Shown here: in pieces, positions 44,277-56,000 of the stretch
How the letters are laid out: the number at the start of each line of letters is the position of its first letter
Position numbering within the stretch: position 1 is the first letter of the stretch
The notes under the pieces: generated by a model
Told to the model about the DNA's origin: nothing
The model's database searches: none
The model's input: only the letters and a program-made list of their open reading frames with translations
Translations under genes and position numbers: made by a program
Source: Brachypterus glaber
Taxonomy: Eukaryota; Arthropoda; Insecta; Coleoptera; Kateretidae
DNA: 64,000 nt
Direction: 5' to 3'
NCBI GenBank assembly: GCA_958510825.1
Contig: OY294045.1
Location: forward strand, 11,149,916-11,213,915

Positions 44277-47200
44277 ATGGCGTCGGGCGTCAGGTTCAAG
44301 GAATTCGACCCCAGTCAAGACGAGTATTTGGTTTATTATGAGCAGCTAGAGCAATTTTTTGTGTCAAATTCGATAAAAGAAGACAATATTAAGCGAGCCG
44401 TAATTTTAAGTTCGGTTAAACCGGACACTTATAAACTTTTAAAAAGTTTGTTATTTCCCAAAAAGCCCAATGAAGCCACTTTCGAAGAAATTATGTCAGC
44501 CATGCAGAGGCAATTTAGTGCAAAAACATGTATTTGGCGAGAACGTCGAAAATTCTATAGCATTTCGCAGGAAAACGAGACCACTGTGCAGTGGTACGCG
44601 AGGGTAAAGTCCTTTGCGGCGAATTGCGAATTCGACGAAAAATTAGACGACATAATTCGCGATAAATTTATGTGCGCAATGAAACCTGGCCCAATTTTAG
44701 ATAGATTGTGTGAATTCAAGAAATCCGCGACTATTTTGGAGCTACTGGAAGTTGCAAGGGCGAGGGAAAATGCAGAAAACGTAAAATGTGAAAATGCCCG
44801 CGAAATATTCAAAGTGACACACGGAAGTCGACCCGCATCGGCGCAGAAGGCATCGACTTCGTTTAGAAATTTTGACAGCTCGAGAAACAACATGGGCGTG
44901 CGACATAAATTTACGAAAAATTCAAGGAAACCAAAGGAAAATCGGGAAAATGCGAGTTGCAGGATATGTGGATATAACCACGGACAAGTAAAGTGCAAGT
45001 TTTACAACTGGAAGTGCCGCTTTTGTCAAAATAACCACTTAGAACGAATGTGTAAACACAAACATGTCAATGCAGTTGACATAGATTCTGAGGTAAATAT
45101 ATGTAGTTTTGAAGCTATTAATAGCGATTTTAAGGTAAATTTGCAAATAGAAGGCATTAAAGTTCAATTTCTTGCGGACTCAGGAGCCAAAGTATCCGTA
45201 ATTTCTAGTAAAACATATGATAAATATTTTAGTAATTTTAAATTAACTAGAGAAAATCTTATCTTTAAGAGTTTTAATAATGCAAAATCAACTAGTTTAG
45301 GTTTTATCGTAATTAATTTAACTTATAACGGGGTTACTAAATCGCAAAAATTTTATATAGTTGAAAATTCTGTGACCGACATTGTTGGCCAGGATTGGTT
45401 GAACAATTTTAAAATAAAATTCACTATGCTTAATCAAATTGAAGCAGATTCAACCCAAATTAGTAAATTATTTGAAGAATTTAGTGAGGTATTTAGCACA
45501 AAACTTGGTTGTTTTAGGTACTCAACGATCTGTTTGGATAGGAAACCAAATGTGAAACCTGTCTTTGCAAAATCACGTCAAGTTCCATTAGCCTACGTTA
45601 AAATGGTGGACGATGAGTTAGATCGTTTGGAAGCCGAAGGAGTTATTGTACCTATAAACTTCAGTAAAAATGCCTCAGCTTTAGTTATTGTCCCAAAAGC
45701 GAATAATACCATTAGGATTTGTGGAGATTATAAAGCATTAAATGAGAATCTGGAGGATTTTAACTACCAGTTACCTCTCATTCAAGACCTCTTTCCCAAA
45801 CTTGCAGGGGGAGAAGAGTTTAGCAAAATCGATTTATCAAGAGCCTATATGCAATTTTGTTTAGATGAAGAGTCTCAGAAGCTGTTAGTCTGGAATTCTC
45901 ATCGGGGGCTGTACAAAGTGACTAGGATGATGTATGGAATAAAGCCAGCAGCAGGAATATTTCAGAAAAATCTAGATATGCTTTTTAAAGGCATGGAAGG
46001 CGTTGCAGTATTTGTTGATGACATATGTGTCACGGGACGTGACAGAGAAGAGCACCTGAAAAAATTTGAGGTCAGTGCTAGGAAAACTGCAGGACGCAGG
46101 CCTGGTTGTCAACAAAGAAAAAACAAGCTTTTTCCAGCCACGAGTAAAGTTCCTAGGTCACTATATTTCCAGGGACGGACTGTCCAAAACCGAGGACAAA
46201 GTCAAGGCCATAGCAGATGCAAAAGAACCATCGAATATGCTTCCATGGATTCCGTTGGAGGGGTATTAATGCATAAAATGGAGAATGGAGTGGAAAAGGT
46301 CATAGCTTGTGTCAGCAGGTCATTGTCGGTGAGCGAAAAAAAGTATTCTGTCATCCATAAGGAAGCTTTAGCAGTATATTTTGCAGTAAGAAAGTTTGAA
46401 GGCATGTTACTGGGGAATTATTTCAATCTGAGAGTAGACCATCAACCATTGTTAGCCCTATTCGGTAACAAAAAGGGGATACCGACTCTCCATGCAAATA
46501 GATTAGTCAGATGGTCCATATATCTATCAGGATTCAACTTCGACATTCAATATATTCGGGGATGTACGAATATCATGGCTGATTACCTGAGCAGATCAAT
46601 AAGGGATGAGCAAAAAGCCTTAAGGGCGCAAGAAGAAGAAGAAGAATCGGGAACATACATAAATTTCACGGAGGTATGTCCTGATTGGCCCATAGATAAC
46701 AAAAGAGTCCAAATTGAGACCAGAAAAGATGGAGAATTGAAAAAGGTTAAAGAGTGGATAGAAAAAGAAACATGGCCAGAAGCCAAAAAGGTAAAAAATG
46801 ACCTAAAAGCCTATATTTTCAGGAAAAATGAGATGAGAATAGAAAAAGGCATAGTCATGTTTGGTCAAAGAGTAGTAATACCTAGAGTATTACGGAGTAG
46901 TCTCTTAGAGGAGCTTCATACTGCGCATTATGGAGTAGTGAAATCCAAGGCAGTAAGCAGAGGACTCATGTACTGGCCAAACATAGACCGTGACATAGCT
47001 GAAATGTCAAAATCCTGTGAAATTTGCTTAAAACACAAGGATAATCCACCAAAAACAATTACTCCATGGCCGTCACCAAAGAGCGTATTTGAACGTGTAC
47101 ATATTGACCATATGCAGCTTAAAGATCAATATTTTTTGGTGATAACCGATGTTTATTCAAAATGGCTTGAATGCTATCCTGTGAAAAACACTTCAGCAGC

Positions 47201-48650
47201 GCAGACGATCGAAAAGTTATACGATTGCTTCGCACGTTTCGGGATACCCTCCTGTTTGGTGTCTGACAACTTTTCCGCTTTCGTTGGCGAGGAAATGGAA
47301 AAATTTCTGAAAAGTAATGGCATAAAGCACCTGACAAGTCCAATGTATCACCCGATGTCAAATGGCAGTTGTGAAAATTCCGTCAAGAATCTAAAAAAAC
47401 GACTGAAATGCATGCTGGACGATCCTAAATATAAAGGTATGAGCATTAGCATATTAATTTCCAGAGCTCTACTATCTTACCGTACGATGCCCCATTGCAC
47501 GACTTCAGAAGCACCGGATGTGAAAATGTTTGGCAGAAAAGTCAGGACCAGATTAACACAAATTTCTGAGTTCGAGCAGAAAAATGGCGAAGGCGACTAC
47601 GAGGAAGAAGAGGCAAAAAGGAAAAGTTTCAAGATCAAGGAGACGGTAATGGTGAAGGATTATAGGACAAGAAACGAGGAAAAATGGGTACCAGCTGTAA
47701 TTGAAAGAAAAATGGGGAGATCCTTGTATCTCTGCAGAACTGATGAAAATTTACTATGGAAAAGAAGTTGTAATCAAATAATTGCTAGACTGGAACAAGG
47801 AAAAAGACAGATTTTGCGGAGACAGGCAACACAACCAAAACAGGTAGAATTTTCAGGCAGATCGGTGAGTATCAGGAATAATATTTCTGATTTTTTGCAA
47901 TTTCCTAGTGTCAGTTGCACCAATACGCGTGAAAATGTCCAAAATGACAATTCAAGTCAAAACGACAATCAAAATGACATTTCACAGCAGCAAATTGACG
48001 CAAATGACACTCAGAATGCTTCAAATTATTTAGAAAATCAGGGCGATTTTGACAAAAGTGGTAGTTCTGGGTGTGAAAATTTAAATTTAAGAGAAAATGA
48101 TGATATTTTATGTAAAAATGATGACATTTTATGTAAGAATGATGATATTGTATCTAAGAATGACGAAATTTTATGTAAAAATGTTGTAAATGTAAATAAA
48201 AATGACAAATTTAGATTAAATTGCAATCCTGACAAAACTAAAAACGAAAATAGTACTAAAGGAAAAACTTCTGCAATATTACATAAGAAAAATTTAAATA
48301 AAAATAAAGAAAAGGTAATTTTGCAAAAGAAAACTGATCTCGAAACTTTGCGAGACCAAAATTCTTCTAATTTTGGCGAGTGCGCAAAATCTCGAAATCA
48401 AAATACGAATGAAAAATCAGATTACCATCATTTTGATGTAAACAATGATAATGTGATTTTACATAAGGAAGGCAATTGTGTAAGTAATTGTGTAAGTAAT
48501 TGTGTAAGTAATGTTAAGTCTTGTATAGTGTCCGAAAATTTGAAAATTAACAGTAATTCCGGGAGTGAAAAAGTGCTAGATAATAAGAGACCTAAAAGAG
48601 ACTATAAACTACCATCTAGATTAAAAAATTATGTGCTAGATTTTGATTAG
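44277..48650 (+). pseudogene. Gag-Pol polyprotein with frameshift and internal deletion
   Basis: A continuous frame of 1457 codons from ATG 44,277. Gag-like region to about residue 190; two zinc knuckles (CRICGYNHGQVKC and CRFCQNNHLERMC) near 230-260; protease DSGA near 300; RT motif KIDLSRAY near 516 and FVDD near 578. The six-A run at 46,059-46,064 puts the frame out of register: the family-like RT text continues in the +1 frame until about 46,240. The main frame then resumes inside RNase H. The RT connection region and the first RNase H catalytic Asp region are missing, about 100 residues judged by family layout. RNase H VDHQPL near 719; integrase H-H-C-C (HTAH ... CEIC), then D (HIDHM), D (SDNFSAF) and E (NGSCENS) near 943, 995 and 1031. 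The tail is Asn/Asp-rich with DDILCKN repeats. RT and RNase H are expected to be inactive. Confidence 0.9.
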
Positions 48651-48751
48651 AAAAAGAAAATAATTAATATTTAATTTTCCTGATTAAAATCTGCAAACAG
48701 AATTTCTTAACAAACAGAATAAAATACACAAGGTATTACAAAGTCTTAAGT

Positions 48752-48755
<4 letters not shown>

Positions 48756-48807
<52 letters not shown>
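48756..48807 (+). repeat. 52-bp poly(A) tract just before the 3' LTR
   Basis: An uninterrupted run of A, then cttagtgtaaggg, then the 3' LTR. The short purine stretch gtaaggg may be the polypurine tract. So long a pure tract usually means recent origin or ongoing slippage. Confidence 0.9.
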
Positions 48808-48809
<2 letters not shown>

Positions 48810-48820
48810 TAGTGTAAGGG

Positions 48821-49027
48821 TGTGCTATCCGGCTACGCGCGCATGCGCGAGTCGATATACAGTCATACACATGACTGAAAAGATCTCTAGGGATCCCCGA
48901 CCTAGCGAGGTGCACAATGTGCTGTGTTTATATGTTTATATGTTATCTGTGATATTAGAATATACGAGTCAATCTTTTATACGGGTTATCAATCCACATC
49001 CACTTTCACCCACCTCAAAACATAATA
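48821..49027 (+). repeat. 3' LTR
   Basis: Reads identically to 43,986-44,192 over all 207 bp. Confidence 0.93.
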
Positions 49028-49271
49028 CTAATCTAACGGGAGAAATCGCCATTCCAATTATTCTATGAATGGATTTTTAAATATTTCGACTCACAAGGCG
49101 TCAATTTTAAGGTTTTAGACCCTGTTTAAAAGAACATTTATAGTGTTTTTTTTACTACAGACCTCGTAAAAATGTTACCATGGTTTTACATGTAATTTAC
49201 ATGTATGTAAAAAAATTGGGGAATTTGGTTCATTTATTATTATTTTTTAAATAATTCGTATTCAATTTAAT

Positions 49272-51218
49272 TTATTCTTTCTTGGTGTAAGTGTCCTTGT
49301 TTTGGTATCCACTGACGTATCCGGAAGTGTCGGGAAGATCCTTTCGCCCAGCTATTCCCTTCCCTTTCCCTGTTTCGTCGAAACGTTGTTTGTGGGTGCC
49401 GGTGAATTTGGATGAATCGGTTAGACGGTCTACTGTACTTGTGACTTTAACAGCCTAAAAGAAAACAAGAAAAAATACAAAAAAAAACTTTTTTTGAGAA
49501 ATGGAAATTTTTGATAAAGATTTATTTCGAGGGGCTGACCGCGTCTGAAATTTGTACAAAAGAGTTCCTTTTTGCAAAGAGTTCTTTCGGAGTTTCTCCT
49601 GTGTTCCTTGAGTGTTCCTCTCTGGAAGGGGTAATTTTTGGCAAATAAGCCGTAGAAATTACCGCTATGCAAGCACTACTGCCAATAAGGCACCCTCAAA
49701 AAAAAGCTTTGTCCCTAACGGTTACTACCAAACTTGGCGCCCCTTCAAATAAAAAATTGCGCCCCTAAAATACCTTCAAGTAAAAAAGCTTTGTCCCTGA
49801 CGGTTTCTACCAAACTTGGCGCGCCCTTCAAAAAACAAAAACAAAAATTGGCGCCCCAAAATTACCTTCAGGAAAAAAGCTTTATCTCTGACAGTTTCTA
49901 TCAAACTTGGCGCCCCTTCAAAAAAAATTTGGCGCCCAAAGGTAGGATGTTTTGATTAGGTGTTTGTAACGGCTCATCTAGTTTGAAAATAAAAACGTTA
50001 ATCCGCATGGGTAATAAATAATAATTGTTTCTGACCGCGTCTGAAATTTGTACAAAAGAGTTCCTTTTTGCAAAGATTTCCACGGGGTTCCTCCAGAGTT
50101 CCTCGGAGTTCCTCCAGAGTTCTTCAGAGTTCCTCCTGAGTTCCTTTGGCTTATACAAAAGATTTCCTCGCGTCAGCCCCTTGATTTATTTTTATTTTTA
50201 CTGGGTAAGAAACCTATGGTCCAAATTTGACGTCTTTATCATAAACTGTTTTTAAGTTACCGTGGTCGTAATTTTTCTGGATTTTACTTTTCCCCGTGAA
50301 TGTCATTAAAAAAAGAAAATTGCATTTTTACGATGCTCGACGTTTTATCTACAAAAAAAAATCCGAAAAAAAAATCAACTTTCGGTTTGTCTGTCCAGGA
50401 AAATATATGACCACGATAACTCGAGAACGCTTTGAGTCAAAGACTTCAAATTTGTCATATAGGTTCCTTACCCAATTTTCTCGACTTTAATGTAAAAATC
50501 GAGGTGGGGTAAGGGGATCGAAAATACTTAAAACATTTTTTATTTTTTTTAACTGAAACGTTTTTCATGGAAAATGTTGTAAAAAATGTAAAAAATTGCC
50601 AAGAATACACAAGAAAAAAAAAACAATTTTTTACAACAACAGTCATGTAAACCGATGACACAATTTTGTACACCTTTAGGGGGAACTCTTCAAAGATTTC
50701 CTCGTAACCTTCAAAGATTTTCTTCGAAAAGGAAGAAATCTTTAAAGATTTCCTCGCAACCTTCAAAGATTTTCTCCAATTTGTACACCTGAATTCCTCT
50801 GCGGTTTACCCCTCGTTTACATATGTACTACATATTATGTACTTACCCCAACACCATGGTGTCCTGGCGCTCCACACGTTTTCAATTTATTCTTAATTTC
50901 GTCAACTTCAATTTTCTTATTTTTCGCCAAATCTTCCAAAAATTTCTTATAATCCACAACTCCAACTCTTTGAGATTTAAGTTTTTTGAAATAAATTCCA
51001 GTATCGGTCGTGGTGATTTTCTTTCCGTCGATGACTTTAGCCTGTTTCATCCATTTGTCGCTGTTTGAAAGGGTTATTTGTTTGCCATCTGATTTTGGAT
51101 CGCCAAATTTTGCAAAAAGTTTGAAATTTTCTTCGAAAGTTACAGCGGAATCGCCGTTTTCGATTTTCAAGTCTGCGACTTGTTCGGTTGGAGGTACTGG
51201 TGAGCTGGTCTCCGACAT
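49272..51218 (-). CDS. ringer: Tubulin polymerization-promoting protein (TPPP/ringmaker)
   Basis: Two exons on the minus strand: 50847-51218 (start ATG) and 49272-49454 (stop TAA); phase 0 join, 184 aa, the usual TPPP length. Exon 1 has the p25-alpha core: [45 protein letters not shown], then [13 protein letters not shown]. Exon 2 has the signature C terminus: [28 protein letters not shown] and [13 protein letters not shown]. Known role: TPPP proteins bind and bundle microtubules; Drosophila ringmaker acts in axon extension. A splice acceptor just upstream of the ATG (TTTTTAG|TACAAAATG) suggests a non-coding first exon. The 1.4-kb intron is full of TTCCT-rich repeats. Confidence 0.94.
49533..50184. 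repeat. Repeat-filled TPPP intron: inverted AGGGGCTGAC ends, duplicated block, minisatellites
   Basis: Left aggggctgaccgcgtctgaa and right gcgtcagcccct are inverted. The block ctgaccgcgtctgaaatttg, then tacaaaagagttcctttttg, occurs at 49,537 and 50,031. 49,695-49,945 holds three units of about 85 bp (agctttgtccctgacggttt ... aaacttggcgcccctt). 50,085-50,155 repeats GAGTTCCTCC with a 12-13 bp period. Confidence 0.7.
50681..50785. repeat. CTTCAAAGATTTYCTC repeats in TPPP intron
   Basis: Five imperfect copies of (C/T)TTCAAAGATTT(C/T)CTCG in about 100 bp, close to the exon 1 donor. Confidence 0.65.
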
Positions 51219-51268
51219 TTTGTACTAAAAAGAAGACAAAAATATATAATTGAATTTGTCCCCCAAGG

Positions 51269-51810
51269 GAAAAAGCCCGGGGCAATATTTTTTTAATATT
51301 TTCGTAAAAATTGATATATAGTGGTTTTTGATGTCACTGAAACTGAATATGATAACATTTTTTCATCTCCACCCCCAGAGGAGTATGGGGCAATTCTTGC
51401 AATAAATATTTTGTGTGAAAATTGGTATATTGGGGTTTATGAGGTTGCTGAAACTGAATCTGATAATAAATATTTTCCCCCGGGGGCGTTGGTAACTATT
51501 TTTAAATGATTATCTTTTCGTGAAAATTGGTAATTGCAGTTTTTGAGGTCGCTAAAACGGATTTCTAATTCCACCTCCTGGGGGCGGGGGTAATAATTTT
51601 TTAAATATTTACAATATTTTTGTGAAAAATGGTATATTGGGGTTTTTAATGTAGATAAAATTAAATCTGATAATAAAAAAACTCCACCCACGCGGGCAGA
51701 GGGCAATATATTTCAAATGTTTTCTAAAATTGGTAAATAATGGGGTTTCGAGATCGCTGAAACTGAGGTTAATAAAGATCCAACTCAAACCCGGGGCAAA
51801 TGTAAAAAAT
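51269..51810. repeat. Tandem array, about 105-bp unit, five copies, upstream of TPPP
   Basis: The line (g)tgaaaattggtatattgggg starts near 51,304, 51,415, 51,521, 51,624 and 51,727. Each is followed by ctgaaactga-like text and a (c)ccgggggc block. Copies are visibly diverged. It begins about 50 bp upstream of the TPPP coding start. Confidence 0.75.
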
Positions 51811-52436
51811 AAAAAAGTCTTTTTATTTTATTTCCAAATAATTTCTTTATGAAATTAATCGGGAATAGGTCTCGGAAGTTGTACCTGAAGTTTGGGGGAG
51901 TTCCTATTATATTAGATGTTATAAATAGTTTTTTTATCACAATAGAAATGAGCTTTACATGTGCGATCACGCAATACATAATGTAATTAATGTTTGCTAG
52001 GGCTAAAACTTCTATTTTTGTACTTTTTAGAGACAAAATTCATTGAATTTTAGTTATAACTAGTTATGTTACATAATAATGTAACATTAAGTATTTTTTC
52101 GTACACATTTTACTTTTAGAAGAAAAACAAGTAGATAATGTATTGTTTTTTACATTAGAAACCGAAAAAATAAAAAAATACATATATTTGACACACTAGG
52201 TGGATTTCTGTGTGCAGAGTCACATATAGTGAAGATGCCCTACAAACACATGGTACCCTGTGTTTTTAGGGTAAATTGTCCACGTTATGCTTGATTTATC
52301 TAACTTTATCAGGGCACTGGGGTTTTTATTTTTTTTAATATAGGCTTGTATAAATAACCAAATCATAATTTTAAGAATCTTTTTGGCGCCGTAAGAAAAA
52401 CTGTTGGGTGCGCGGGAGTCCACTGTTACTATACTA
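51811..52436. other. Intergenic, nothing recognised
   Basis: AT-rich; no gene or repeat structure seen. Confidence 0.4.
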
Positions 52437-52438
52437 TA

Positions 52439-53391
52439 CCCTAGTAGAAATTTAACGTTAGAATAGCGTTTTTCTAATGTTAGATTTCTGTATAAAAGTA
52501 CGTTATAAAATATGTGCAAATGTCCCGCTTTTTAACGTTAGAATCTAACGTTACCCTATTGAAAATGACGGTCTGCGCGGATATAAATGTTGCATAAAAC
52601 GGACTTGAGCGGGTGAATTTCATCCGCTCAAGTCCGGTTTATGCACCATTTATACCCGCCCAGATCCGTCATTTTCAGCAGGGTAGTTACAAACGTTAGA
52701 TTTTTAAGTTAGAAATACGTTATAAGTACGTTTAATTTCTAACTTTTTGAGGGGGCGTGGCTAACCAGGAAATTTCTACCTGCATCATAAAATGGCAGCT
52801 GGAGATAAATTTATTCATATAAATACATCTTAACATATTTTAGGAATCATAATATTTTTAAACATAATTTCGTTAGATTTATTTATAAAATAGCCATCTT
52901 TTTAGGTAGCCCTAAATATTTTTCGTGTAATATACTGTTATACTTCGATAAATACGTTTACCTCTCAGAAAAACTTTATATTTAGATAGTTAATATTTAT
53001 ACATTTAGAATCTAAAAATATTTTGTCAATTCTAATACAGCGTTGCCAGACTTACTATAATTTTGACTTTTGGGGGATATTTTTTTAAACTTATTATAGA
53101 AATAATAAATAATTATCAAACCTAGGCACATAGCTGTGTGAAATGAGTATTTTATACTATAGCTTACGTATTAATAATGGAAATTTAAAAAATATTTAAA
53201 GTTAGAAAAAGGTTAGAATTTAGTTGGGAAACGTTAGATTTATGTATTTTATAACGTTTTTGTCAAACGTTAGTTTTTAAGGTTAGATTTATATATTTTA
53301 TAACGTTTTTGTATAACGTTTGAGACTAAACATAAAAATGTCACTAATCTAATGTTATGTTAAGTTAGATTTGTGTACTTTTCTACCAGGG
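52439..53391. mobile_element. TA-flanked TAACGTTA-rich element, second copy
   Basis: Ends CCCTAGTAGAAAT / CTACCAGGG, flanked by TA, opposite orientation to 37,593-38,414. The match is close over the whole length (e.g. tagaaatttcctggttagcc complement region, aactttatatttagatagtt). It carries its own 130-bp insertion at 52,554-52,683. Confidence 0.85.
52554..52683. mobile_element. Nested palindromic MITE, CCCTRYTGAAAATGACGG ends
   Basis: TA on each side; ccctattgaaaatgacgg / ccgtcattttcagcaggg. Near-perfect arms through acggacttgagcgg / ccgctcaagtccgg. Absent from the copy at 37,593, which shows the empty site. Confidence 0.85.
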
Positions 53392-54395
53392 TACCGTTTG
53401 TACCTTTAGCATAATAAATTAAATTTTAATTATAAAATAATTAAAACTATAGTGTGTTAATTATTAAATTTTTCAATTGAAACAATTAATCATACAAAAT
53501 TATTCTTTTGTTGACGTTTGCCCGGAAGTGAAATTCTCACAAAAAGTTTTGACCTATCCTATCTATGATTTTTATTACATCAGTTCTAAATATAATTTAT
53601 GTTACATAAATAACAAAAATACTGTTGCCAACGAAAGAACACTTTCTCCTATAGCATTTTTACAAAAAAACTGAGTTTCTTTTTTCGAAAAACGATTAAA
53701 AAAAATCGACTCCCTTACCACCCCGATTTTCCAAAAATAATCACATCCAAGAACTTTTTATGTTTCTTGAAGCTTTATGTGCAAAAAAAAGGCAATTTCT
53801 GCGAAAAGAATATGTTTCTATGGGAAATTATATGACCGTGATAATTCGAGAACCCTTTAAGCTAAAGACTTCAAATTTGCAACATAGGTTTCTTACCAGA
53901 AATTGAGATTGTTTTTGGTAAATATCGGTGTGTGGTATTAAAAAAAATATTCAAACTTAACTTTATTCAGTTTATTTAAAATATATATATGTTTAGTTTT
54001 AGATTGTTTAAAAAAAAATGACTTTAGGGGATAGACAGTATTGTGAAGTTTGGAGCTCAAAGAAGCACATGCCTAAAATTCAATAAAAAAAGTTATAGGG
54101 GAAAAAATCACCCAGTAGAGTGGATATATCTTTTACAGTTAACCTTTCAGTAATTTAAATTACCTATGTTTATGAATAGGTATTTATTTACTAAATGATA
54201 TCATACCTATTTTGGGTATAATAATTTAAATTAGTCAGTAGCGCGCTTCTTTAAAAAAAAATAAATTGTTAATTATGAATTACCAAACCTGGTATTTTTG
54301 AATGAAAAATAAATAAATAAATATCAAGTATTTTCTGTTGGAATGGATGGATAGTTCATGGATAGATCCAAAAATCAGGAATTTTCATAGCTATA
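53392..54395. other. Intergenic, nothing recognised
   Basis: AT-rich. The stretch at 53,825 (tgaccgtgataattcgagaa, then ttcaaatttgcaacataggt) resembles 50,410-50,465, so a decayed repeat may be shared. Confidence 0.4.
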
Positions 54396-55095
54396 CCGGG
54401 TGTCCCACATTTTATTTACCATGCAATATCTCGGTTATTTTAAAAGATAAAAACTTGATTAAAAAAGCGTCTTAAATGGGATCAACGAACTTTCAATAAC
54501 CCTATTAAAACATGAAACTAAAGTTTGCAACGTTTTTCTGCATCGAAAATTCAAATAGTATATTAAAGCACTTATTCCATAACACGTTTTTAGTACACGA
54601 GTACAAGTTTAGAAAACAAGCCGCTTGCGGCGAGTTTTCTAAAGTACTAGTGCGCTAAAATCGTGTTATGGAATAAGTGCTTTAATATACTATTTGAATT
54701 TTCGATGCAAAAAAACGTTGCAAACTTCAGCTTCATATTAAAACCCACCCCCTTTCGACTCACCCTCTTAAAATGTACTAAATTCTAAATTCAATGATCA
54801 TGTTTTTATTTTAACAAAATAACAAAGATAACTTCTGCGTAAGAAACTATGATAGCACCCCATATTTTGCGTTACGCTACTTTTTCTTGGGATAAACACC
54901 AAGTGTAATAAACCATTGAGTTCAAAATTAAAAGCACTTATATAATCACTAAAAAAAAGTAGAGGATAGTTTCAAGGGGGTGGGTTTTAATGTGGCATTT
55001 AAAATTTCTTTTGATCCCATTTAAGATGCTTATTTATTTTATCAAGTTTTATCTTTTAAAATAACTGAAATATTGCATGGGTTTCGGACACCAGG
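54396..55095. mobile_element. Foldback, CCGGGTGTCC...GGACACCAGG ends, TA target
   Basis: TA flanks both ends. Arms share tcttaaatgggatcaa / ttgatcccatttaaga and aatattgcatgg or its complement. Inside, 54,541-54,709 is another near-perfect palindrome (gtatattaaagcacttattc / gaataagtgctttaatatac) with a short GC-rich loop gccgcttgcggc. Confidence 0.8.
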
Positions 55096-55412
55096 TATGT
55101 TTTTCGCCCAGCTCCTATGAGCTCGGAGCCAGCTGGCCTGTATTACTAATACGGGGTGTTCTTAAATATCATGTCACTATTGAAGGAGGTAATTCCTTGG
55201 CTTATTCTATGACTAAAAGTTTTTATAAATATGTGTCCTAAATTACTTTATTTTAAAGATGCAGGGTAAGTAAGTAATATTTATTGTTCATCAGGATAAA
55301 AATTCTATAACAAAGATGCAGGGTGTTAAAGTAAAAAAAAAACAGTTTTTCATCCACACATTCTTTCGCCGATTTTGATGAAACTTGGTAGATTTGTTTG
55401 TAGTAGGATTAT

Positions 55413-56000
55413 CAGGGCCGTAGCTATGGGGGGGGGAGCCTCCCCCCCCCCACCTATCTTGAAACCAAAAAAGTTACATATTTCATGGATTAAAAACATA
55501 AAAGTTGCATATACATGGGTTAAAAAAAAATTAAATAATAAATTTTTAATTTTGGGAAAAAAAGTTTTAAATTTTAGGGCTTAAAAATATAAAAGTTGGG
55601 AATTTTAAACCTTAGAATTAATTTTTTTTCATATTTCATGGATTAAAAATATATATAAAAGTTGCATATTTTTTCATGGGATAAACATAATAAAATAATA
55701 CATTTTTAATTTTGTGAAAAAAGTTGTAAACTTCATAGATTAATTAAGAAATATAAATAACTTAACCAGAAGGTGTAATTTGATGATAACTTTTATAACT
55801 TTTATTTTTGAGAAAGGGTGGAACCTTTTTTTTTAGTCATGAACTTTTATTTTGAGTTTTGATTTTGAGAAAATGTGGGATCTTTTTTTTTTAGCAGCCA
55901 TGAACTTTTTTTTGTCGAGGAAAAAAGTTGTGTTTTATGCTAAAAAAGTTGTAATTTTTGACCTCCCCCCCCCCACCAAATCTCCTTCGCTACGGCCCTG
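55413..56000. mobile_element. hAT-type MITE, CAGGGCCGTAGC ends, 8-bp duplication
   Basis: CAGGGCCGTAGCTA / GCTACGGCCCTG ends with C-run/G-run stretches just inside. AGGATTAT is repeated exactly at 55,405-55,412 and 56,001-56,008. An 8-bp duplication and CAGGG ends are hAT hallmarks. The interior has three 'catggattaaaaa' like repeats and no transposase. Confidence 0.9.

Larger units (their letters stand above)
43986..49027 (+). mobile_element. Ty3/Gypsy-type LTR retrotransposon, young but defective
   Basis: 5042 bp with 207-bp LTRs that read identically, and a 5-bp target duplication CTAAT (43,981-43,985 and 49,028-49,032). Removing the element and one CTAAT restores the MITE string seen uninterrupted at 60,865. 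Candidate primer binding site TGGCGACGATTGG lies 1 bp after the 5' LTR. One long gag-pol frame with no env frame. Domain order protease, RT, RNase H, integrase is that of Gypsy. Identical LTRs mean little time since insertion. Confidence 0.95.

Noticed and set aside
48756..48807. Poly(A) as a sign of a processed pseudogene
   Set aside because: It lies inside an LTR element between the coding end and the 3' LTR, with LTR-type target duplication outside.
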